Below are positions 16,917 through 27,684 of a DNA stretch of 64,000 nt, piece by piece. The translations under genes were made by a program, and so were the position numbers. This stretch comes from Anaerolineaceae bacterium (GTDB lineage: Bacteria > Chloroflexota > Anaerolineae > Anaerolineales > Anaerolineaceae), in the NCBI GenBank assembly GCA_016841445.1, contig JAENZD010000001.1, positions 434,001 to 498,000 of the forward strand. The letters run 5' to 3'. Position 1 is the stretch's first letter. Each line of letters starts with the position of its first letter. Under the pieces are notes generated by a model. It ran no database searches. It was not told the DNA's origin and saw only the letters and a list, made by a program, of their open reading frames with translations.

Positions 16917-18824
16917 ATGTCACCTAAAGGACGAATTCACCGCCAGGCATTTTACATGATGATCGCTGCAGTTTTTTCGATTTCTCTGTTCGTTGGCTGC
17001 CAAAGGCAAACCCCTCAAGCGACTCCGCTGGTGACAACGGAAGCCGTTTCACCAGAACCAACATCAGCCGAGGTTGAACCTTCACCTACGCCAGCTCCTG
17101 TCGGAGAGACGATTGCACAAATCCAGGGTGCGGGGCATGTTTCTCCTTTCCGCAGCCTGATGGTTTCTGATGTAAGCGGGGTGGTGACAGTCGTAAAATC
17201 GGATGGATTTTGGATGCAGTCGGTGGAACCGGATGACGATCCGGCTACCTCAGAAGGACTTTTCGTCTACACCGAAAGGATACCCTCTGTTCGGGTTGGT
17301 GATGATATTTTGGTCAGCGGTCGGGTGGAGGAATATACACCGGGTGGCGGATACGGCAACCTGGCGACAACCCGCATCAAAAACCCAGAGGTCGAAGTCC
17401 TCTCTCAAGGCAATACGCTTCCCGACCCCGCCATCATTGGGCAGGGAGGGAGAATTCCACCGACACAGATCATTGATGATGATACGAACGGATTTATTTC
17501 AAAGAATACCCCCTTTGATCCTGAAAACGACGGCATTGATTTTTACGAGAGTTTCGAGGGAATGCTCGTACAAGTGAATAACGCAGTCGTGGTTGGACCG
17601 ACCAATGCCTATAAAGAAATCGTCCTGCTGGCGGATAGCGGTCAGGATGCCAGTGTGCTTACCCCCAGGGGTGGCATCGTGGTCCAGGCGGATGACTTCA
17701 ACCCGGAGCGGATCATTCTTGATGACTTGTTAAATGAAACCCCATTTGTGAATGTCGGTGATCATTCTGAAGCCCCCATTATTGGCGTGATGGATTATGA
17801 CTATGGAAATTATAAACTTCTGATCACGGAGGATGTCCATTTTACATCAGGCGATCTTGAGCCGGAAGATGCCCTTCAGCCTGTGGGAGAGGGTCAGCTT
17901 CGGGTGGTGAGCTACAATGTTCTGAACCTGCCGGCTGTGGAAGCCCGTCGCGTGGCTTATCTTGCAAGCCAGATCGTGAACAAGCTGGCATCGCCGGATA
18001 TCATTGCGCTGCAGGAGATCCAGGATAACGACGGGGTCGGTTTTGACACGATTTCAGCAGACCAGACTTACCAGGGGATCATTGATCAGATCAGCGAAAT
18101 GGGCGGCCCGCCTTATGGCTATGTGGATATAGATCCCATTTCAGGTGCAGATGGTGGTGCACCTGGTGGGAATATTCGCCAGGGATTTTTATACCGTTTG
18201 GACAGGGGATTATCGCTGGCTTCCGCACCTCATGGTGACGCGAAAACGCCAGTGGAAGTGAGCGACCAGGCTGGGAGTCCGATAATGTCATTAAACCCCG
18301 GGCGAATTGAGCCAGGCGATCCAGCCTTTTACGCCAGCCGTAAACCCCTGGTTGTCACTTTTTTAGTCAATGGCGAACCGCTGTTCCTGATCAACAACCA
18401 TTTTGTTTCAAAAGGTGCTGACCGGGATTTATTTGGTGAGTTTCAGCCGCCTTTGCTTGATTCAGAATTAATCCGGCTAGAGCAAGCCCAAATTGTGCAT
18501 GATTTTGTTGTTCAAATTCTCGAGATCGACCCGGAAGCGCGTGTGATTGTATTGGGCGATTTGAACGATTTTCAGTTTTCAGCATCAATCGACCTGCTGG
18601 AAGGGGATATCCTCCAGAATCTCGTTGAAACGCTGCCGGTTGATGAGCGCTATTCTTATATCTATGATGGCAACAGCCAGACCCTTGACCAAATCCTGAT
18701 CAGCGAAGGGCTGCTGCCAAACCTGCTTACGATGGATATCCTGCATATCAACAGCGAGTTTGACTACAATTCACGATTCAGCGACCATGACCCATTGGTT
18801 GCCACGTTTGAGATTGATTGGTAG
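16917..18824 (+). CDS. Secreted lipoprotein endonuclease/exonuclease/phosphatase-family nuclease
   Basis: 635 residues. The N-terminus is a lipoprotein signal with lipobox LFVGC (Cys about 28), followed by a Thr/Pro/Glu stalk. Residues 60-170 resemble the OB-fold domain that precedes extracellular nucleases (VSDVSGVVTVV, GDDILVSGRVEEY). From about 325 an EEP nuclease domain runs to the end: LRVVSYNVLNL, IIALQEIQDNDG, NNHFVSKG, VIVLGDLNDFQFS and SDHDPLVATFE carry the Asn, Glu, Asp and His catalytic residues. The order matches NucH/ExeM-type extracellular DNases that recover phosphate and nucleotides or act in biofilm matrix. The ribosome site is GAAGGGA. The next lipoprotein gene starts one base after its stop. 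Confidence 0.9.
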   Translation: MSPKGRIHRQAFYMMIAAVFSISLFVGCQRQTPQATPLVTTEAVSPEPTSAEVEPSPTPAPVGETIAQIQGAGHVSPFRSLMVSDVSGVVTVVKSDGFWMQSVEPDDDPATSEGLFVYTERIPSVRVGDDILVSGRVEEYTPGGGYGNLATTRIKNPEVEVLSQGNTLPDPAIIGQGGRIPPTQIIDDDTNGFISKNTPFDPENDGIDFYESFEGMLVQVNNAVVVGPTNAYKEIVLLADSGQDASVLTPRGGIVVQADDFNPERIILDDLLNETPFVNVGDHSEAPIIGVMDYDYGNYKLLITEDVHFTSGDLEPEDALQPVGEGQLRVVSYNVLNLPAVEARRVAYLASQIVNKLASPDIIALQEIQDNDGVGFDTISADQTYQGIIDQISEMGGPPYGYVDIDPISGADGGAPGGNIRQGFLYRLDRGLSLASAPHGDAKTPVEVSDQAGSPIMSLNPGRIEPGDPAFYASRKPLVVTFLVNGEPLFLINNHFVSKGADRDLFGEFQPPLLDSELIRLEQAQIVHDFVVQILEIDPEARVIVLGDLNDFQFSASIDLLEGDILQNLVETLPVDERYSYIYDGNSQTLDQILISEGLLPNLLTMDILHINSEFDYNSRFSDHDPLVATFEIDW

Positions 18825-18825
18825 G

Positions 18826-19881
18826 ATGAAAAAACATCGGGTCATTTTCCTGGGATTGATCTGGATGTTTTTCCTGCTTTCCTGTCAACCTGCTGTGCAC
18901 GCGCCAACCAGCACTGAAACATCAGTATTAAAAGCTAATACTGTGGCCCTACCTGAAAGTGAAGTGCAGGAAACCCCTTTGATTGGGGAAGCATCAGAAC
19001 CAAAGGCTGAGATTTCTGGCATGGCCTGGTGTGGGACGAACCTGATCCTGCTTCCGCAGTACCCGGATCGATTTAACACGGATGGGAAGGGCCATGTCTT
19101 CTCTATTGATGAAGGTCAGTTGGAAGCATTTTTCCAGGGTACATCGCCGGATGGCATTGAGCCGGAATGGATCGTGTTTGAAGCGAATGGTATAGAGAAC
19201 TTGATCGATGGCTTTGAGGGATTTGAAACGATTGTTTTTCACGGCAGCGATTTCTACATAAGCATTGAATCGCGCCAAAAAGATGGAATGGTCAGTTATT
19301 TCTTAAAAGGTGAGGTTGAAGGCGATTGTTCCCGCCTAGTTCTCGATATTGAGAATATGCAGTCAATCGAAACCCCAACGGATATTTCTAACCTATCTTA
19401 TGAAACGATGCTGATTTACCAGGATTCGCTGTATGCGATTTATGAAGCCAATGGAGCAGGTGTCAACCCCAATCCAGCCGCGCATGTTTTTGATCTTGAT
19501 TTGGAATCCCATTCAGAAATCAAGATAGAAAATATTGAATACCGGATCACGGATGCCACCGAACTTGATGCGGATGGGACTTTTTGGGTGATGAATTACT
19601 TTTTCCCGGGGGATAGCAAGTTACTGCCATCATCAGATCCCATTGCTGCTGAATTTGGGCTTGGAGAAACGCATCAAGAGTCTGAGACGGTTGAGAGGTT
19701 GCTCAAATTCATTATTGATAATGAGGGCATTCATTTGACTGACGACCCCCCAATCTACCTTGAACTGCTGGTGGACGATTCGCGCAACTGGGAGGGAGTT
19801 GTGCGGTATGGGGATGGATTCCTGCTTGTAACCGATAAGTTCCCGACGACGATCCTGGCTTATGTAGAAGCAGGAGAGTGA
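18826..19881 (+). CDS. Lipoprotein of unknown function
   Basis: 351 residues from the ATG at 18826, one base after the nuclease stop; the frame extends upstream but inside the nuclease gene. MKKHRVIFLGLIWMFFLLSC is a lipoprotein signal with Cys at about residue 20. The body has motifs typical of a beta-propeller-like or esterase-like fold (GMAWCGTNLILLPQYP, VFHGSDFYISIESR, DATELDADGTFWVMNYFFPG, YGDGFLLVTDKFP). These repeat a W/F-G-[ST]-x-L/F pattern, but no named family is certain. Tight coupling to the secreted nuclease suggests joint expression at the cell surface. Confidence 0.8.
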   Translation: MKKHRVIFLGLIWMFFLLSCQPAVHAPTSTETSVLKANTVALPESEVQETPLIGEASEPKAEISGMAWCGTNLILLPQYPDRFNTDGKGHVFSIDEGQLEAFFQGTSPDGIEPEWIVFEANGIENLIDGFEGFETIVFHGSDFYISIESRQKDGMVSYFLKGEVEGDCSRLVLDIENMQSIETPTDISNLSYETMLIYQDSLYAIYEANGAGVNPNPAAHVFDLDLESHSEIKIENIEYRITDATELDADGTFWVMNYFFPGDSKLLPSSDPIAAEFGLGETHQESETVERLLKFIIDNEGIHLTDDPPIYLELLVDDSRNWEGVVRYGDGFLLVTDKFPTTILAYVEAGE

Positions 19882-19897
19882 TTTAGAAAATCTATTT

Positions 19898-20484
19898 GGA
19901 ATGAGGGCTTTAGCCCGATAATATGTTGCCCTTAAGGGCTCACTCCACAATTCTCATGAAATGAGTGCTTTAGCCGATAATTTGTTAACCTAAGGGCTCA
20001 CTCCACAATTTTCATGAAATGAGGGCTTTATCCCGATAATATTTCGCCCTTAAGTGCTCACTCCCCATTTTTCATGGAATGAGGGCTTTAGCCTGATAAT
20101 TTGTTAACCTAAGGGCTCACTTCACAATTCTCATGGAATGAGGGCTTTAGCCCGATAATTTGTTACCCCTAAGGGCTCACTCCACAATTTTCATGGAAAG
20201 AGGGCTTTAGCCCGAAAATATGTCGCCCTGAAGGGCTCACTCCACAATTCTCATGGAATTGAGGGCTTTAGCCCGATAATATGTCGCCCTGAAGGACTCA
20301 CTCCGGAATTCTCATGGAATGAAGGCTTTAACCCGATAATATGTCGCCCTGAAAGGCTCACTCCACAATTCTCATGGAATGAGGGCTTTAGCCCGATAAT
20401 ATTTCGCCCTGAAGGGATCACTCCATAATTTTCATGGGTTGAGGGCTTTAGCCCGAAAATATGTCGCCCTGAAGGGCTCACTCC
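19898..20484 (+). repeat. Ten tandem copies of a 60-bp palindromic unit
   Basis: Ten head-to-tail units of about 58-61 bp fill the space between a lipoprotein gene and ssrA. Each unit begins GGAATGAG and ends CTCACTCC, which pair with each other. Inside are GGGCTTTAGCCC and GCCCTTAAGGGC, each able to form its own stem, and the units are joined by an A/T-rich spacer close to ACAATTCTCAT. Copies differ by a few bases each and the last lacks the spacer. A solitary copy of the same element lies at 30853-30903, so this is a mobile or dispersed REP-like element that was amplified in tandem here. Confidence 0.93.
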
Positions 20485-20542
20485 GAAAGATTGCAAAGAA
20501 TGCTCGACAAAACAAATTTATACATTGTTAACGAAAATATCG

Positions 20543-20548
20543 TATAAT
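20543..20548 (+). promoter_or_regulatory. -10 element of ssrA
   Basis: Perfect TATAAT ending 12 bp before the mature 5' end of tmRNA. No good -35 lies at normal spacing; TTGTTA at 20525-20530 is only 12 bp away. Confidence 0.5.
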
Positions 20549-20560
20549 AACAGTCCATTC

Positions 20561-20959
20561 GGGGATGATCGGCTTCGACGGGAGAGGCTGGTCCCGGATT
20601 GCGAGTCGAGAGGTACCGACCTCGTAAAATCAGTACAACAATTAAGTGCCAATCGCACTGAATATGCAGCTCTCCCCCTCGCAGCGTAAGCTGTAGGCTA
20701 AGAGCTACGGTTTCCTAGAGAAACCTCGTCCCCCATTTTTCGTTTTCCTGGCCGGGAGTGGGTGTGGCGACATAAAGTCAGGATGCCATGCAGGACGCCG
20801 TTTAATGCATGAAAGAGGAGCTTTCGGGCTCTAACGGCTGGCGAGAGGGTCGCCCGGTTGGCTGGCTAACCTCAAGCGAGATTGAATAAGCTGACTACAC
20901 TCGTAGATATTCGAGGGTCGATTCTTTCGGACGCGGGTTCGATTCCCGCCATCTCCACC
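20561..20959 (+). ncRNA. ssrA: Transfer-messenger RNA (tmRNA)
   Basis: The 5' end GGGGATGATCGGCTTCGACGG and the 3' end with a T-arm (GGGTTCGATTCCCGC) and CATCTCC pair as the alanine tRNA-like half. The message part at 20648-20689 encodes the tag ANRTEYAALPLAA followed by TAA, ending in the degradation signal LAA-type residues. Pseudoknot-forming segments follow. tmRNA with SmpB frees ribosomes stalled on broken messages and tags the product for proteolysis. The encoded end is ACCT rather than ACCA, so the last base would need to be repaired by the CCA enzyme. A strong terminator follows. Confidence 0.97.
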
Positions 20960-20970
20960 TTGACCAGGGA

Positions 20971-20992
20971 CCGCCCACCACGGGCGGTTTTT
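20971..20992 (+). terminator. Rho-independent terminator of ssrA
   Basis: CCGCCC and GGGCGG form a six-pair GC stem with a five-base loop, followed by TTTTT. Confidence 0.9.
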
Positions 20993-21121
20993 GGTTTAAT
21001 CCCGAGTGAATCGTGAAAATTGAATGAAGAATAAGAGCCCATTCACCATGCACAATTCACCATTCACCTTTATAATTTTTCTTAGTGAGATCAATTAATT
21101 GAACATCGGCAGGGAGTCCCT

Positions 21122-22228
21122 ATGACAGACAAAAATATCTATCTTTCCGCTGATTATCTTCATGAATTCGTTAAAGCCTGCTTTATGTCTTTTGGTGCAC
21201 CTGAAGAAGATGCCCAGACTTGTGCGGATGTCATTATTGAGTCCGATCTGAGAGGCATCGAATCCCATGGTGTCGGGCGGCTGCGCTATTACTATGACCG
21301 TCTGATCACAGGCCAGCATGACGTGCACACGAAAATTGATACCGTCCGCGAAAGCCCAACCACAGCCGTGTTGGACGGCAACCACGGGCTGGGGATGGTG
21401 ATCGGAAAATATGCCATGAATTTGGCGATCGAGAAAGCGCGGACTTACGGTATGGGATCGGTGGCGGTGCGAAATTCCACCCATTTCGGCATCGCTGGTT
21501 TTTACCCGACGATGGCAGTGGCAGAAGGCATGATTGGTCTGACATTCACCAATGCACGGCCCGCCGTCTGCCCCACCTTTGGCACCCAGCCGATGATGGG
21601 GACGAACCCGATTGCCTTTGCAGCCCCAACCGATGAGCCCTTTTCCTTCCTGTATGATGCCGCGACGCCAATCGTGCAGCGTGGGCATATCGAAAAGTTG
21701 GTCAGGCAGGAAAAACCAGCAAACGAAGGCTGGCTGGTGGATCCGGAAAACCATTACCTGACGGATCCTGGTGAAATTCTTCAGAAATTATCAACCGGTG
21801 AAGCAGCTTTCCTGCCCCTGGGCGGGATTGGTGAAACACTGGGCGGCCACAAGGGCTACGGCCTTGCGGCAATTGTTGAGATCCTGTGCGCTTCGCTGCA
21901 AACTGGTGCGTTCCTAAATGCTCTTTCTGGAATTGAAGAAGATGGGTCGCCGGGACGTTTTAAGGTTGGGCATTTCTTCATGGCGATCAATGTGGAAGGT
22001 TTCGTTGACCTGGAGACCTTCAAGCAAACTACCGGTAATATCCTGCGTGAACTGCGTGCCTCACGCAAAGCCCCGGGACAGGCGCGAATCTATACGGCAG
22101 GGGAAAAGGAATACGAAAAAGAGATCCAGGTTCGCAAACAGGGTATTGAGATCATTCCAAATCTGCGGAAGGATTTGATGTTTGTGCGGGATGCGTTGGG
22201 GTTGGATGCGGACGAATTTCCGTTTTAA
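21122..22228 (+). CDS. Malate/L-lactate dehydrogenase (Ldh2) family oxidoreductase
   Basis: 368 residues, the usual length for this family, which uses a fold unlike classical lactate dehydrogenase. Motifs include DLRGIESHGVGRL, SVAVRNSTHFGIAG (active-site His), TNARPAVCPTFG, GTNPIAFAAPT and a GGHKGYGLAAIVEILC near the end. Members oxidise malate, ureidoglycolate, sulfolactate or 2,3-diketogulonate with NAD(P); the substrate cannot be chosen here. The ribosome site CAGGGAG is 5 bases before the ATG. The gene stands alone after ssrA. Both flanks carry short ATTCACC-like repeats. Confidence 0.9.
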   Translation: MTDKNIYLSADYLHEFVKACFMSFGAPEEDAQTCADVIIESDLRGIESHGVGRLRYYYDRLITGQHDVHTKIDTVRESPTTAVLDGNHGLGMVIGKYAMNLAIEKARTYGMGSVAVRNSTHFGIAGFYPTMAVAEGMIGLTFTNARPAVCPTFGTQPMMGTNPIAFAAPTDEPFSFLYDAATPIVQRGHIEKLVRQEKPANEGWLVDPENHYLTDPGEILQKLSTGEAAFLPLGGIGETLGGHKGYGLAAIVEILCASLQTGAFLNALSGIEEDGSPGRFKVGHFFMAINVEGFVDLETFKQTTGNILRELRASRKAPGQARIYTAGEKEYEKEIQVRKQGIEIIPNLRKDLMFVRDALGLDADEFPF

Positions 22229-22306
22229 GAATAATAGGAGATGTGTGTTGAGAATGGTATGATTCATTTACCATTCACCATTCACAATTCACTATTATCT
22301 ATTCAC

Positions 22307-25551
<3,245 letters not shown>

Positions 25552-25586
25552 TTAATTTTACACGAAGCAGTGGATTAAATGAAAAA

Positions 25587-25658
25587 TATTCCCGGTGAGA
25601 TTCGAACTCACATGTACGGCTTCGGAGGCCGTCGCCTTATCCATTAGGCCACGGGAAC
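25587..25658 (-). tRNA. tRNA-Arg (anticodon CCG)
   Basis: The minus strand folds into a cloverleaf: acceptor GTTCCCG with CGGGAAT, D-stem GCCT with AGGC, anticodon stem ACGGC with GCCGT around loop CTCCGAA, and T-arm GTGAG-TTCGAAT-CTCAC. The anticodon CCG reads CGG. The CCA end is not encoded and a short T-run follows. Confidence 0.93.
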
Positions 25659-25690
25659 ATGTTTGGAATGGCCAACATTCCAGCACAACA

Positions 25691-25696
25691 ATTATA
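25691..25696 (-). promoter_or_regulatory. -10 element for tRNA-Arg
   Basis: Minus-strand TATAAT, 33 bp upstream of the tRNA 5' end. A perfect seven-pair hairpin (TGGAATG with CATTCCA, 25664-25682) lies between it and the tRNA, in the expected leader. Confidence 0.45.
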
Positions 25697-25720
25697 CCCA
25701 AATTTGATCGGGGAGATAGA

Positions 25721-26719
25721 TCAAGAGGTCATTGATTTCGAAAGCAGGCTTAATTTTTCCCGCAAAGCATCCACCATTTCAATGTTGCCTTGTTCATCCC
25801 CAAAACGCTCAAGATGATGTAGTTTAATCGCTAGCTCAGCTGCAGTGCGATAAAGCTGGGTTTGCTGTCGATAGTTCCCTTCAAAAAGAGCAAGTATCCG
25901 GTGAAAGAGAAGCTTTAAGGCAGAAGAGGACTGCTGGTAATGTTCTTCTGTCAGGGTGCCTCGGATGACCTCGGGTTTTAAGTATTTTTTGATCTGCTGA
26001 CCTTCGATCAAGAGAATGATAAGAATGAAGAGCACCATCAAAAACCATCCCACCCAATCTATGAAGGTGGTGAAGGCAAAACCAACCGGGCTTCCAAATA
26101 AAGAAGTGAACAGGTTATGGATGGCATGGGCCAGGATGGCGGCGGCCTGGCCCGCAGCAGGTGCAGCCAGCCGGATGAACCAGTTTCGTGTTAATCGGAC
26201 GACTGCCAATCCAATCCCAAAGAATGCGGTGTAAAAGGGGTGCTGCCAGCCGACCAGTCCTATCCGGATCAGGCTCATAGAACCCAAGCCTGCCCAACCT
26301 CCTTCCAGGAACCCATAAGTGTAAATGTAGAAGGCATTTTCCGTAGCGGCGAAACCAAGGGCGACCACACCGGCATAGATGATGCCATCCAGGACGGAAT
26401 CAAATTCAGCCCTGAAGAAAACAAAAACCAGGAAAACGGCGAACCCTTTCAGGATTTCCTCGACGATGGGCGCGGCAAAGACACTGATGGTCAGGCTGGA
26501 AGCGGCTTCTGATCCGGTCAGGATGAAAATACCGGTTCCAAAGACGGTGTTGAGGATAAACGCGCCCCCGGCGGATATGACCGCGCCCCACAAGAAAGTG
26601 CCAGCCAGCAGCAGAAAGGGCTCTTTCTCGTACAGGTCCAACCAGTACAGAATGGTCGCAAAAATGAATGATGCCCCAAAACCGATCCCGATCGAAGCCA
26701 GTAAACCTGATATTTGCAT
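25721..26719 (-). CDS. PrsW-family intramembrane metalloprotease
   Basis: 332 residues with about eight hydrophobic segments. The family motifs are present: FAAPIVEEILKG (catalytic Glu pair), ALGFAATENAFYI, GWQHPFYTAFFGIG and AHAIHNLF. The last 80 residues are soluble and helical. PrsW of Bacillus cleaves an anti-sigma factor under envelope stress; no anti-sigma factor gene is nearby, so the substrate is unknown. GGGGAAGG upstream serves as ribosome site. Confidence 0.92.
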   Translation of the reverse strand: MQISGLLASIGIGFGASFIFATILYWLDLYEKEPFLLLAGTFLWGAVISAGGAFILNTVFGTGIFILTGSEAASSLTISVFAAPIVEEILKGFAVFLVFVFFRAEFDSVLDGIIYAGVVALGFAATENAFYIYTYGFLEGGWAGLGSMSLIRIGLVGWQHPFYTAFFGIGLAVVRLTRNWFIRLAAPAAGQAAAILAHAIHNLFTSLFGSPVGFAFTTFIDWVGWFLMVLFILIILLIEGQQIKKYLKPEVIRGTLTEEHYQQSSSALKLLFHRILALFEGNYRQQTQLYRTAAELAIKLHHLERFGDEQGNIEMVDALREKLSLLSKSMTS

Positions 26720-27035
26720 AATGCCTTCCCCAAAAAAGTGAATAATAAATTGTACTGTGGATTTTTGAAAACAGCATGGGATGGACGATTTTTACACCCA
26801 AGGGTTGTAAGGCGCTCAGCATGCTGAGCCACTACCGGTTAATTTATATTTGGTGAGTTGGAAAACTGACTTTTTTCCTTTTGTGGAAAGGAAAAAAACA
26901 TTAATGGGATGGATGATATTTCTGAGTGAAAGGACTTACTGGATTATGATTACAACGTAGAGACGTTGCAGGCAACGTCTCTACGGAAATTGGCTAGTAT
27001 TAGATGTTCGAGAAATTTTCTGGATAGTTATTCCC
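26720..27035 (-). other. Intergenic stretch with three separate palindromes
   Basis: No gene is visible. It holds a perfect 16-bp palindrome at 26814-26829, an A/T-rich hairpin at 26871-26897 (TTTTTTCCTTT with AAAGGAAAAAA) that could end transcripts in either direction, and the 14-bp inverted repeat at 26956-26985. Confidence 0.7.
26956..26985 (+). repeat. Perfect inverted repeat of the GTAGAGACGTTGC type
   Basis: CGTAGAGACGTTGC and its exact complement are separated by two bases. This word is familiar as a dispersed palindrome in several bacterial phyla. A single copy is present in the window, so its family status rests on memory rather than on a local repeat. Confidence 0.75.
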
Positions 27036-27683
27036 CTAGGAAAGCATCAATTTTGTGCGCTTGACCAGGACATCGGTATTCTGGTACCCCATCTCCTCTA
27101 AAACCTCATCCGGCCTTCCGGTTTGACCGGGTTCAGCCAACAAGCGCATCCCTAATTCCCATTCATCACTCTCGAGTTGAATTACTGCCAAATCCAGGAT
27201 CAAAGGGCGCAGGTTATAAGATTTATTGCGGCGTGTGCGGCTGATTTCATCTGCTGCCAGGAGTTCGCTGATTTTTTCCTGCAGTTTTTCTCCTGACTGA
27301 GGATCAAAGAACGTAATTTCATATTCGCTGGCATGCATTTGAGACTGGAGGGACTTATCACTCATGCTGATCCCTTCCACCGATTGTATTATCAACCCGG
27401 GTGGTGCAGCAGAAGATAGGGCTTGCTTGATCTCATCAACCGGGCGGGGTTTGTCCATCCAAAAATCAAGCATTTCTGCATCGCTGATGAAACCCAGCGG
27501 CAGGGCAGATGCCAGGTTAAGCCTGGCGCGGGGATGAAATCCCTGGGAGTAGCGGATGGGCAGGCCGCTGCGCCGCAGGAGACGCTCCCATAAGCGCTGA
27601 ATGTCAAGATGCCCGGTGAAACGCAGGCTTTCGCCTTTCGTATAGGTAACTCTTATGCGGGTGATCAGGTCTTGTTCGTTCAT
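27036..27683 (-). CDS. TIGR03936-type radical SAM-associated protein (DUF2344)
   Basis: 215 residues from the ATG at 27681-27683, one base after the stop of the upstream radical SAM gene. The N-terminal region reads IRVTYTKGESLRFTGHLDI, RRSGLPIRYSQGFHPRARL and ALPLGFISDAEMLD, the signature of DUF2344. In many bacteria this domain is encoded beside, or fused to, a B12-binding radical SAM protein, as here. Its reaction is unknown; a role in RNA or ribosome modification has been proposed by context. It is last in a four-gene operon. Confidence 0.92.
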   Translation of the reverse strand: MNEQDLITRIRVTYTKGESLRFTGHLDIQRLWERLLRRSGLPIRYSQGFHPRARLNLASALPLGFISDAEMLDFWMDKPRPVDEIKQALSSAAPPGLIIQSVEGISMSDKSLQSQMHASEYEITFFDPQSGEKLQEKISELLAADEISRTRRNKSYNLRPLILDLAVIQLESDEWELGMRLLAEPGQTGRPDEVLEEMGYQNTDVLVKRTKLMLS

Positions 27684-27684
27684 A

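Noticed and set aside
19898-20484. CRISPR array
   Set aside because: Units are contiguous tandem copies with nearly the same spacer each time, strongly palindromic, and there are no cas genes.
20251-20496. Minus-strand ORF of 81 codons with a 20-residue repeat (SGRHIIGLKPS)
   Set aside because: It lies wholly inside the 60-bp tandem array. The period of 60 bases keeps the frame open by chance, and no ribosome site is present.
21095-21754. 219-codon minus-strand ORF
   Set aside because: It is antisense to the well-supported Ldh2-family gene and has no recognisable domain.
26871-26897. Rho-independent terminator of the DUF2344 gene
   Set aside because: It is about 140 bp from the gene stop, and its stem is nearly all A/T pairs; kept only as a hairpin in the intergenic entry.
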